NCBI RefSeq assembly: GCF_026241515.1 | Contig: NZ_JAPHPW010000021.1 | Coordinates: forward strand, 24,655 to 88,654 | DNA from: Vibrio sp. 14G-20 | GTDB lineage: Bacteria > Pseudomonadota > Gammaproteobacteria > Enterobacterales > Vibrionaceae | Direction of reading: 5' to 3' | DNA length: 64,000 nt | In this document: in pieces, positions 35,581 to 43,184 of the stretch | How the letters are laid out: the number at the start of each line of letters is the position of its first letter | How positions within the stretch are numbered: the stretch's first letter is position 1 | Position numbers and translations under genes: made by a program | Notes under the pieces: generated by a model | The model's database searches: none | The model's input: the letters and a program-made list of their open reading frames with translations, nothing else | Told to the model about the DNA's origin: nothing

Positions 35581-36489
35581 TTAGAAATAACCTTGGCGCT
35601 TTTTCAGCTCCATTGAGCCCGACTGATCGTGGTCTATCGCTCGACCTTGACGCTCACTAGACGTCGCCACCAGCATCTCTTCAATAATGCCTGTTAACGT
35701 ATTCGCCTCAGATTCAACGGCTCCGGTGAGTGGGTAACAACCCAAAGTACGGAAGCGAACGCTTTTCTCTTCAATCACTTCACCTTCTTGCAGTTCCATA
35801 CGGTCGTCATCAACCATGATAAGCATACCATCACGCTCAACCACAGGACGTTTGTCTGAAAGGTAAAGTGGAACAATATCGATGCTCTCTAGGTAGATGT
35901 ATTGCCAGATATCAAGCTCAGTCCAGTTAGATAGTGGGAAGACACGAATGCTTTCGCCTTTATTAACCTGACCGTTGTAGGTGTGCCACAGCTCTGGACG
36001 CTGGTTTTTTGGATCCCATGTGTGGTTCTTGTCGCGGAAAGAATAAACACGCTCTTTCGCTCGAGATTTTTCTTCATCACGACGCGCACCACCAAAAGCG
36101 GCATCGAACCCGTACTTGTTTAACGCCTGCTTAAGGCCTTGAGTTTTCATGATGTCAGTGTGCTTAGAAGAACCATGTACGAACGGGCTACACCCCATCT
36201 CAATACCTTCTGGGTTCTTATGTACTAAAAGGTCGAAGCCGTACTTTTTAGCCGTACGATCACGAAACTCAATCATCTCGCGAAATTTCCAATCCGTATC
36301 AACATGCAATAGTGGGAATGGAATCTTGCCTGGATAAAACGCTTTGCGAGCTAAATGAAGCATCACAGAAGAATCTTTACCGATGGAGTACATCATTACT
36401 GGGTTATCAAACTCAGCAGCAACTTCACGGATAATATGAATACTTTCCGCTTCAAGCTGTTTTAGGTGGGTTAAACGTTCTTGGTCCAT
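35581..36489 (-). CDS. cysD: Sulfate adenylyltransferase subunit 2
   Basis: Catalytic ATP sulfurylase subunit that makes APS from sulfate and ATP. The PP-loop type motif SIGKDSSVML lies at residues 35-44. FPLLHVDTDWKFREMIEFRD and AFGGARRDEEKSRAKERVYSFRD, typical of the family, follow. Length 302. It is the first gene of the operon. The 451-nt divergent gap upstream must hold the promoter; CysB control is likely by analogy only. Confidence 0.96.
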   Translation of the reverse strand: MDQERLTHLKQLEAESIHIIREVAAEFDNPVMMYSIGKDSSVMLHLARKAFYPGKIPFPLLHVDTDWKFREMIEFRDRTAKKYGFDLLVHKNPEGIEMGCSPFVHGSSKHTDIMKTQGLKQALNKYGFDAAFGGARRDEEKSRAKERVYSFRDKNHTWDPKNQRPELWHTYNGQVNKGESIRVFPLSNWTELDIWQYIYLESIDIVPLYLSDKRPVVERDGMLIMVDDDRMELQEGEVIEEKSVRFRTLGCYPLTGAVESEANTLTGIIEEMLVATSSERQGRAIDHDQSGSMELKKRQGYF

Positions 36490-36940
36490 TTCAGTGCTTC
36501 CTTTAAGGCTCGCGTTACGAGTAATTCATTACTTGGTCTTGCCAAGCAAGGGATTTAACTCATCCACTTGAGTGAATGGGAGTATTGGCACTAGAAGAAA
36601 ACAGAAGCTTCGTTTTGAGCTATCCTTGCTATTCATCTGCCTGATACGTCCTTGATATAGGCATTATGACGAGCCTCTCATATTACTGGAAATTCTAAAA
36701 TTTCATTTTTTATTCGAAAAGCTGATAAGGGATTGGATTTACCGATAAGCAGGTGAAATGAATGGACTAATATTATCGATATCAGTTGCGCATCGATTAA
36801 GCAGCTTTGGGAGGCGTCTTGCAGAACACCATAAAGTAATCGATCTAAGTCACGAATTAACATTCGTTGTAATCATTGTTTCATTCGGTTTTGTTACATT
36901 ACGCAACGAATTTTCTACTAATCCACTTTGGAGCTCCAAA
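36490..36940. promoter_or_regulatory. Divergent cysD / nucleotidase promoter region
   Basis: Gap of 451 nt without a convincing gene. It is AT-rich around 36680-36720 and contains the perfect small inverted repeat GAAATT-CTAA-AATTTC (36689-36704). The GGAG before the 36941 start is clear. No sure CysB or Pho site could be called by eye. Confidence 0.4.
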
Positions 36941-38917
36941 ATGAAAGTTGCAATGAAACCTTTATCATTGGCTGTACTTGCAGGTCTTGGTTTGACTTTA
37001 GCAGGCTGCACAACAACACCAGATACCGATGAAGTGATTAAACTACGTGTCGTAGAAACGACGGACATCCATACCAACCTAATGGATTACGACTACTACA
37101 AAGACAAGCCATCGAAAAAAATCGGCTTAGCACGTACTGCAACTTTAGTAAAAGAAGCTCAAAGCGAAGTAACCAACAGCGTATTAGTTGATAACGGTGA
37201 TTTGCTGCAAGGTAGCCCGATGGGTGACTACATGGCAGACAAAGGCATCGAAGCGGGCGAAGTTCACCCTGCGTACAAAGCAATGAATCAACTAAGCTAC
37301 GACGCTGCAAACCTAGGTAACCACGAATTCAACTACGGTCTTGAGTTCCTAGAAGAGTCTATCAACGATGCTGATTTCCCATACATCAGTGCCAACGTTT
37401 ACGACGCAGAAACCAAAGAACACTACTTCACGCCTTACATCATCAAGACGCATACGTTCGAAGATACTGCTGGCGTAGAGCATGAAGTAAAAGTAGGCTA
37501 CATCGGTTTCGTTCCACCACAAATCATGACGTGGGATAAGAAGAACCTTGAAGGCAAAGTGATCGCTCGTGACATCATTGAGACAGCTAACGAGCTAGTG
37601 CCTCAAATGAAAGCAGAAGGCGCTGAAGTTATCGTTGCTATCCCTCACTCAGGCGTATCAACTGACCCTTACAAAAATGGCGAAGAGAACTCAACGTTCT
37701 ACCTCTCTGAAGTAGATGGTATCGATGCAATCGCATTCGGCCACTCTCATGCAGTATTCCCAGGTAAAGGTTTTGATGACATTCAAGGCATCGACAACGA
37801 AACGGGCACAATGAATGGCGTTGCGGCAGTAATGCCTGGTCGTTGGGGTAGCCACGTTGGTGTTATGGACCTAACACTTGCACAAAAAGACGGTAAGTGG
37901 GAAGTCGTTAAAGGCCAATCAGAAGCACGCCCTATCTACGACAAGATCGAGAAGAAATCGCTTGCTGCTGCAGATGAAGGTATCGTAACGGCACTAGAAA
38001 AAGACCATGCAGGTACTCGTGAGTTTGTTAACCAACCTATTGGTAAAGCAGACGACGTGATGTACAGCTTCCTATCTCTAGTACAAGACGATCCAACAGT
38101 ACAAATTGTTAACCTTGCACAGAAAGATTACGTAGAACAGTTCATCCAAGGTGACCCAGACCTAGACGGTATTCCAGTATTGTCAGCGGCAGCGCCTTTT
38201 AAAGCCGGCGGTCGTAAAAATGACCCAGCTAACTTCACTGAAGTGGAATCAGGTCAACTAACGTTCCGTAACGCAGCCGATTTATACCTTTACCCGAACA
38301 CGTTAGTCGCAATGAAGGTAACGGGTCACGAAGTACAAGAGTGGCTTGAGTGTTCAGCTGGTCAGTTCAACCAAGTTGATGTTAACTCGACAGCACCACA
38401 ACAGTTGATCGAGTGGGATAACTTCCGTACTTACAACTTTGATGTTATCGACGGTGTTGATTACCAAATCGACGTAACACAACCTGCGAAATACGATGCA
38501 AACTGTAAAGTGGTTAACCCTGAGTCTCAACGTATTGTTGGCCTAACTTACCAAGGTAAGCCAATCGACATGAAGCAAGACTTCTTGATCGCAACCAACA
38601 ACTACCGTGCATACAGTGCTAAGTTCCCAGGTACAGGCGAAGATTTCATCGCATTTGATGCACCAGATGAAAACCGCACTGTTCTTGCTAACTACATCTC
38701 TCGCGTAAGCAAAGAGCAAGGTCAAGTTAGCCCAAGCGCAGATAACAATTGGTCATTTGCTCCAATCAAAACGGATAACAAGCTAGATATTCGCTTTGAA
38801 ACATCTCCAAGTGACAAAGCGGCTGAATTCATCAAAGAAAAAGGTCAATACCCGATGAAACGTGTTGCGACTGACGATGTTGGTTTTGCTGTTTACCAAA
38901 TTGACTTAACTAAATAG
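36941..38917 (+). CDS. Cyclic-nucleotide phosphodiesterase / 5'-nucleotidase family lipoprotein (CpdB-like)
   Basis: Predicted 658-residue lipoprotein. The ATG at 36941 has GGAG seven bases upstream and gives MKVAMKPLSLAVLAGLG... with lipobox LAGC (C23). Threonines follow, so outer-membrane sorting is expected. The N-terminal metallophosphatase domain has DIHTN (D42, H44), DNGDLLQGSP, GNHEFNYG and GHSHAVFPG. The C-terminal nucleotidase domain contains LSAAAPFKAGGRKN and YSAKFPGTGEDF. This fits 2',3'-cyclic-nucleotide phosphodiesterase/3'-nucleotidase. E. coli CpdB is a soluble periplasmic enzyme, so lipidation is a difference. Confidence 0.85.
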   Translation: MKVAMKPLSLAVLAGLGLTLAGCTTTPDTDEVIKLRVVETTDIHTNLMDYDYYKDKPSKKIGLARTATLVKEAQSEVTNSVLVDNGDLLQGSPMGDYMADKGIEAGEVHPAYKAMNQLSYDAANLGNHEFNYGLEFLEESINDADFPYISANVYDAETKEHYFTPYIIKTHTFEDTAGVEHEVKVGYIGFVPPQIMTWDKKNLEGKVIARDIIETANELVPQMKAEGAEVIVAIPHSGVSTDPYKNGEENSTFYLSEVDGIDAIAFGHSHAVFPGKGFDDIQGIDNETGTMNGVAAVMPGRWGSHVGVMDLTLAQKDGKWEVVKGQSEARPIYDKIEKKSLAAADEGIVTALEKDHAGTREFVNQPIGKADDVMYSFLSLVQDDPTVQIVNLAQKDYVEQFIQGDPDLDGIPVLSAAAPFKAGGRKNDPANFTEVESGQLTFRNAADLYLYPNTLVAMKVTGHEVQEWLECSAGQFNQVDVNSTAPQQLIEWDNFRTYNFDVIDGVDYQIDVTQPAKYDANCKVVNPESQRIVGLTYQGKPIDMKQDFLIATNNYRAYSAKFPGTGEDFIAFDAPDENRTVLANYISRVSKEQGQVSPSADNNWSFAPIKTDNKLDIRFETSPSDKAAEFIKEKGQYPMKRVATDDVGFAVYQIDLTK

Positions 38918-38948
38918 ATAGCTTTATTAATCAATAGTTAATGTTATT

Positions 38949-38978
38949 AAAGGCTGAGTTTAACGACTCAGCCTTTTT
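38949..38978 (+). terminator. Terminator after the nucleotidase gene
   Basis: AAAGGCTGAGT pairs with ACTCAGCCTTT (11 bp) around TTAACG, followed by more T. Confidence 0.9.
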
Positions 38979-39236
38979 CTTTTCTTATGTAAGATCCCCC
39001 ACCCAAAGCCCGGTTTTTTTAACTACAAACTCTCGTTAAATCCACTTTTAAAATATCAAACATTTCGCTTCAATCTTGACTTAAACAACGCATTCCACAG
39101 TACTGGTCGAACAAAGCAAGTACAAAAAATCCTCCATCACCTGTAAGTTTTTCCCCGCTCCTCCTGTCTATTTAATTTACTACACTCAATGAATGATCAT
39201 TAAGCCATTCATTTATAGGATAGATAAGGATATTTA
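38979..39236. promoter_or_regulatory. Upstream region of the DedA-OlsF operon with an inverted repeat
   Basis: Gene-free stretch after the terminator. Close to the first gene, AATGAATG (39188-39195) and CATTCATT (39206-39213) form a perfect inverted repeat with 10 bases between. The left part also holds palindromic ATGATCAT. GGATAT precedes the start codon. The repeat has the size of an operator for a dimeric repressor, but no regulator can be assigned. Confidence 0.45.
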
Positions 39237-39824
39237 ATGAGCAGCGTCGAGAGCATTCAGGCATGGTTAAATACAGGAGAGGAGTCGTTGCTATGGCTGA
39301 TGCTTGGCATCATCGCGCTTTCTTACCTGCTTGAAGATCTGGCGATTGTTACGGCAGCTGGTTTAGCAACTCAAGGGCTCATTCTTCCTCAATATGCGTT
39401 GCTTGCCATTTTCATCGGCATTGCCACTGGTGACTTGGGACTCTATTACCTAGGAAAATCAGGACGTTACTTCAGAGGCGTTCGTTACAAAGCCCTCACG
39501 AATAAGTACTTTCGTTCGCTTCGTACCAAATTACGTCAGAACGCATTCAGCAGCCTTTTTGTTATCCGCTTTATTCCAGGGCTTCGCACCGTCGGGTTTA
39601 CCTTAAGTGGCTTTTTCGCCATCCCACTGCCTACTTTCTTGTTTGCTGTCATCAGCGCCACCGCGATCTGGACTGGCATTGTCTTCTCTGCCATCTACTA
39701 TTTAGGGACATCAGCGTGGCTGCAAGCCTCTGAATATCAATGGATCGTTATCCCGTGTGCCATCGCTTTACTGTTTATCGGTAATCGATTAATGAATAAA
39801 ACCTACTCTAGAGGATTATCATGA
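39237..39824 (+). CDS. DedA (SNARE-associated/VTT) family membrane protein
   Basis: Inner-membrane protein of 195 residues with about five hydrophobic segments. ATGDLGLYYLGKSGRYFRG in the middle and FIPGLRTVGFTLSGFFAIPL are the DedA hallmarks, including the membrane-embedded Arg motif. Some family members flip polyprenyl phosphate or phospholipids. It is the first gene of a seven-gene operon and overlaps the next gene by 4 nt. A lipid-handling role fits with OlsF at the end of the operon (inference). Confidence 0.88.
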   Translation: MSSVESIQAWLNTGEESLLWLMLGIIALSYLLEDLAIVTAAGLATQGLILPQYALLAIFIGIATGDLGLYYLGKSGRYFRGVRYKALTNKYFRSLRTKLRQNAFSSLFVIRFIPGLRTVGFTLSGFFAIPLPTFLFAVISATAIWTGIVFSAIYYLGTSAWLQASEYQWIVIPCAIALLFIGNRLMNKTYSRGLS

Positions 39825-40954
39825 GTTCACCGCAAGATATTCGCATCATTCCCGCACATCAAATCAATGCAGGCATGCCTTTGCTTGAAAAAGATACCGT
39901 GCGCAGTGTCTCTCCTTATGAGTTTCTTCCAACTTGGTTCTTCTACACGCCAGTGGTGATTCAAAGCCTGATGCAAGGGTTACGGCACTTTGACTGGGCG
40001 CTGCCGCTCATCGCCAACCCGAGCATCAAGTTAAGCGGAATGGTAGGCGAATCAAAACACGAGATATTAAGCCTTGCCGGATCTTCAAGTCAGCGTTGGA
40101 TCTCTCCGTTTATCACCCTCACCAAAACGGATCTTAGCAGTAAGAAACAAGCCGAAGATGCGCGCAGCGCACTCATACAATCGGACCTCGATTTCCCGAT
40201 TGTGGCCAAACCGGATCTTGGCTGTCGAGGTGTTGGCGTTAAGCTGATCAAAACACAAGATCAACTTGAGCAGTATGTTGAATCTTTCCCAAATAATGCT
40301 CGCTTTCTATTGCAAGAAAAGGCGCCTTATCAAGCCGAAGCGGGTGTTTTCTACGTTCGTTACCCAAATAAAAAGCAAGGCGAGATCATCTCGATCACAC
40401 TCAAATACGCACCAATGGTGACGGGGGATGGTAGCTCGACACTCAAACAGTTAATTGAAAATAGCCCGCGTGCTGGGCAGCTTAGTCACCTGTATCTACC
40501 GAGACATGAAGATAAATTGGATCAAGTGCTCGCAGAGGGTGAAGAGTTCCAACTCGCGTTTGCAGGTAGCCATAGCCGTGGCTGTATCTTCCGAGACGGC
40601 AATCAATACATCACTCAGGCTTTAACCGAACGCTTAGACGAGATATTCGATGACTTTGATGGTTTTCATTATGGCCGACTCGACGTCAAGTTTAAAGACA
40701 TGCACAGCCTAATGAACGGCGAGGATTTCACGATCCTTGAGGTCAATGGCGCAAGTAGTGAGGCTGGGCATATCTGGGATCGCAACACACCGCTGCGAGA
40801 GATATTTTCTACGCTACTTCTGCAATACCGCATTCTTTTTGATATTGGCGCTCAACAAAAACAACGAGGCCATAAGACTCCCTCTTTCAAGAGCTTATTC
40901 GCTGCGTGGCAAGAAGAGCGACGTCTTGTTCAACAATATCCGACCACTGACTAA
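39821..40954 (+). CDS. ATP-grasp ligase-like protein
   Basis: Soluble protein of 377 residues with an ATP-grasp domain. FPIVAKPDLGCRGVGVKLI is the nucleotide-binding strand and glycine-rich loop (about residues 127-145). GRLDVKFKD and ILEVNGASSEAGHIWD supply the metal-binding acidic and Asn residues near residues 285-325. This is similar to D-Ala-D-Ala ligase and carboxylate-amine ligases, but the substrate cannot be read. Its N-terminal part (SPYEFLPTWFFYTPVVIQSL) is unlike Ddl. The 4-nt overlap with the DedA gene shows coupling. Confidence 0.8.
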   Translation: MSSPQDIRIIPAHQINAGMPLLEKDTVRSVSPYEFLPTWFFYTPVVIQSLMQGLRHFDWALPLIANPSIKLSGMVGESKHEILSLAGSSSQRWISPFITLTKTDLSSKKQAEDARSALIQSDLDFPIVAKPDLGCRGVGVKLIKTQDQLEQYVESFPNNARFLLQEKAPYQAEAGVFYVRYPNKKQGEIISITLKYAPMVTGDGSSTLKQLIENSPRAGQLSHLYLPRHEDKLDQVLAEGEEFQLAFAGSHSRGCIFRDGNQYITQALTERLDEIFDDFDGFHYGRLDVKFKDMHSLMNGEDFTILEVNGASSEAGHIWDRNTPLREIFSTLLLQYRILFDIGAQQKQRGHKTPSFKSLFAAWQEERRLVQQYPTTD

Positions 40955-40973
40955 CTTTGTACGAGGACCATGA

Positions 40974-41516
40974 ATGAACCCCATAGCCCAACCAAGCGCC
41001 CTCACTTCTTTCTCTCCAAGTATCAAAGGAGCGGTAGAAATATTAAATCAGGGTCTAGAGTTTTTGTTAGCGATATCTGACAGCGACTATCTGACACGAG
41101 CAAAGCCGCACGTCACAAGCTCTATTGGTGAGCATACTCGTCATACGCTCGATCTTTTTCACGCTTTAATTTTAAAAGAGAATGCGACCGTTGATTACAA
41201 CACTCGCCGTCGTGGTCATCCCGTCGAATTCGACAGGTCGATTGCGTTGAAAGAGATCCATTACGTAATCAACTGGCTTGAACGATTAGACCGTCGAGAT
41301 CTCGAAGCGCCTATCATGATCCAAACCGAAGTTTCAATGGATACACAAGTGTTCGCCAGCCTGCCTTCTACGTTAGAAAGAGAGGTCACCTTTGCTGCTC
41401 TGCATGCCAATCATCATTACGCGATGATAAAGGTGATCACCACCTTCCTAGACATTGAAACCTGTAACACCTTTGGTTATGCCCCAACCACCAGTAGCTA
41501 TCTGAGGGAGCAATAA
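40974..41516 (+). CDS. DinB-like four-helix protein
   Basis: Protein of 180 residues with probable four-helix bundle and metal-ligand histidines. SSIGEHTRHTLDLFHAL (about residues 45-61) and ALHANHHYAMI (about residues 142-152) have the spacing seen in DinB/YfiT-type putative metal-dependent enzymes. Function unknown; some relatives use thiol cofactors. It lies 19 nt after the ATP-grasp gene and 2 nt before the NRDE gene. Confidence 0.78.
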   Translation: MNPIAQPSALTSFSPSIKGAVEILNQGLEFLLAISDSDYLTRAKPHVTSSIGEHTRHTLDLFHALILKENATVDYNTRRRGHPVEFDRSIALKEIHYVINWLERLDRRDLEAPIMIQTEVSMDTQVFASLPSTLEREVTFAALHANHHYAMIKVITTFLDIETCNTFGYAPTTSSYLREQ

Positions 41517-41518
41517 TC

Positions 41519-42268
41519 ATGTGTTCAGTATCTTGGCTGCTTGAAGACAATGGCTATCAGGTCTTTTTTAATCGTGATGAACAGAAGACACGGGCATTGG
41601 CGATGCCACCGAAACAATATCGAGTTAACGGCGTCGATATCATCATGCCACTCGACCCAACCGGCGGTGGTAGCTGGATCAGTATTAATGAGTTCGGACT
41701 TTCGTTATGTTTGCTCAACAACTATCAAGGCACCGTGCCCGCTGGCCCTTTGATCAGCCGCGGTTTGTTGCTCAAGAACTTATCATCGAGTCACAGCATT
41801 ACTCAGATTTCTGAGGTATTTCATAAGCTCGACTTGCACTCTTTTGCCCCATTTACCTTGCTGGCTTTCGCGCCAAACTTAACTCAACACCATGGTTTGG
41901 TTATCGCCTATATGTGGGATGGCATTCAACAAAAAATAGTCGAAACCGATTCTCCGCTCTTCTCATCAGGTGTTGATTTAGAGCGAGTGCAAGCCTACCG
42001 ACAAGCAAAATACGATCAGCTTATGGCAATGGGTAAGAATCAACAGAACTTACTGATGTTTCACTCTCACCATCACAGCGAACAGCCTCACTTAGCGACC
42101 TGTATGCATCGTGAAGACGCGCACACCGTGAGCTTTACACACTTACGTAATCTACACGGCCAAGCCTCTATGTTTTACGCACCCGGCTCGCCTTGTGAAC
42201 CCATTAAACCATGCCAGATAAATCAACAGCGTTTTACCTTCGATTTATCACCAGCAATCAATCTATAG
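41519..42268 (+). CDS. NRDE (TANGO2-like) protein
   Basis: Protein of 249 residues starting MCSVSWLLEDNGYQVFFNRDEQ. It has Cys2 and the signature NRDE at 18-21, as in the TANGO2/NRDE family, an Ntn-hydrolase-like fold. In animals TANGO2 is linked to lipid and heme handling; the bacterial function is unresolved. It is two bases after the DinB-like gene and is followed by the YHS gene. Confidence 0.83.
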   Translation: MCSVSWLLEDNGYQVFFNRDEQKTRALAMPPKQYRVNGVDIIMPLDPTGGGSWISINEFGLSLCLLNNYQGTVPAGPLISRGLLLKNLSSSHSITQISEVFHKLDLHSFAPFTLLAFAPNLTQHHGLVIAYMWDGIQQKIVETDSPLFSSGVDLERVQAYRQAKYDQLMAMGKNQQNLLMFHSHHHSEQPHLATCMHREDAHTVSFTHLRNLHGQASMFYAPGSPCEPIKPCQINQQRFTFDLSPAINL

Positions 42269-42280
42269 ATGGAGTCCATC

Positions 42281-42718
42281 ATGAGAAAACTATTAACCAT
42301 GGTCATGCTACTTGTTAGCCCTTACGTATTTGCTGCAGACGAAATCTACACCGGATTCTTTAGCAGCAAGGCGCTCGATGGCTACGATACCGTAGCTTAT
42401 TTCACTTCAGGTAAGCCTATTGAAGGCAGTAAAAAATTCAGCACTGAGTACAAAGGTGCGGACTGGTATTTCTCTTCTGAAAAGAATCTGACTTTATTTG
42501 TTAATAATCCTGAAAAATATGCCCCTCAATATGGTGGCTATTGCGCTTGGGCTGTTTCAGCAAAAAGTGACTTTGCACCCGGTGACCCTCAGCAATGGAC
42601 AATTGTTGATAACAAGCTTTACCTCAACTACGACCAAGAGATTAAGCAACGTTGGGAACAAGACCGAGCACAACATATTCAAAAAGCCGACACCGTTTGG
42701 CCGCAACTGATCAAGTAA
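42281..42718 (+). CDS. Exported YHS-domain protein
   Basis: Protein of 145 residues with a signal peptide (MRKLLTMVMLLVSPYVFA) when read from 42281, which has GGAG seven bases upstream. An in-frame ATG at 42269 would add MESI and weaken the signal. The YHS-like domain contains YDTVAYFTSGKPIEG and DWYFSSEKNLTLFVNNPEKY, then GGYCAWAVS with one Cys. Some YHS proteins bind metal. Role in this operon unknown. Confidence 0.85.
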   Translation: MRKLLTMVMLLVSPYVFAADEIYTGFFSSKALDGYDTVAYFTSGKPIEGSKKFSTEYKGADWYFSSEKNLTLFVNNPEKYAPQYGGYCAWAVSAKSDFAPGDPQQWTIVDNKLYLNYDQEIKQRWEQDRAQHIQKADTVWPQLIK

Positions 42719-42728
42719 GGGAATAATC

Positions 42729-43172
42729 ATGACATTGACTCCAGCTAAGCATATCCCTGCAGCATTCATCGCTTTTGTATTTATTCAGTCGCTGTTTTTC
42801 AAGTTCACTGGCTCATATGAGACAGAACATATCTTTGGCACCCTAGCTACATGGTCAGGCCTAAGCTGGTTTGGCTCATTTGGCGGCTACTTAATTGGTG
42901 GCGCTGAGCTGATTGCTGCCATTCTGTTGTTCACTCGCTGGCATGGCCTTGGTGCCATCATGAGTGTGGGGATTATGAGTGGCGCGATTTTCTTCCACTT
43001 GTTTACGCCATTAGGTATTCAAATGCCTGAGTTCAATGCGGCAGGTGAAGTTGTCGGTTATGACGGTGGATTATTGTTTGGCATGGCATGCCTAGTCTGG
43101 CTATGCGGTGCATTTTTAAGTGTTAAAGATTTCAAGAATCAAGACGGTTTCCTACACAACTTTAGTCAATAA
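42729..43172 (+). CDS. DoxX-like membrane protein
   Basis: Small inner-membrane protein of 147 residues with four hydrophobic segments and the DoxX-type run GGYLIGGAELIAAILLFT. It has an acidic external loop (GIQMPEFNAAGEVVGYDGG). Family members are linked to redox or quinone use in some organisms, but the function here is not known. Ten bases after the YHS gene and 12 nt before olsF. Confidence 0.78.
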   Translation: MTLTPAKHIPAAFIAFVFIQSLFFKFTGSYETEHIFGTLATWSGLSWFGSFGGYLIGGAELIAAILLFTRWHGLGAIMSVGIMSGAIFFHLFTPLGIQMPEFNAAGEVVGYDGGLLFGMACLVWLCGAFLSVKDFKNQDGFLHNFSQ

Positions 43173-43184
43173 GGTAGCTATATT

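Noticed and set aside
36678..36863. Minus-strand 61-codon frame in the cysD/nucleotidase gap
   Set aside because: No ribosome site, composition like non-coding DNA, and it would overlap the probable promoter region.
36758..36940. N-terminal extension of the nucleotidase from an upstream ATG
   Set aside because: It would bury the lipoprotein signal; the ATG at 36941 has a proper ribosome site and an intact lipobox.
39082..39138. Minus-strand 18-codon frame behind an AGGAGG-like run
   Set aside because: The purine run is too far from the ATG and the peptide has no recognisable features.
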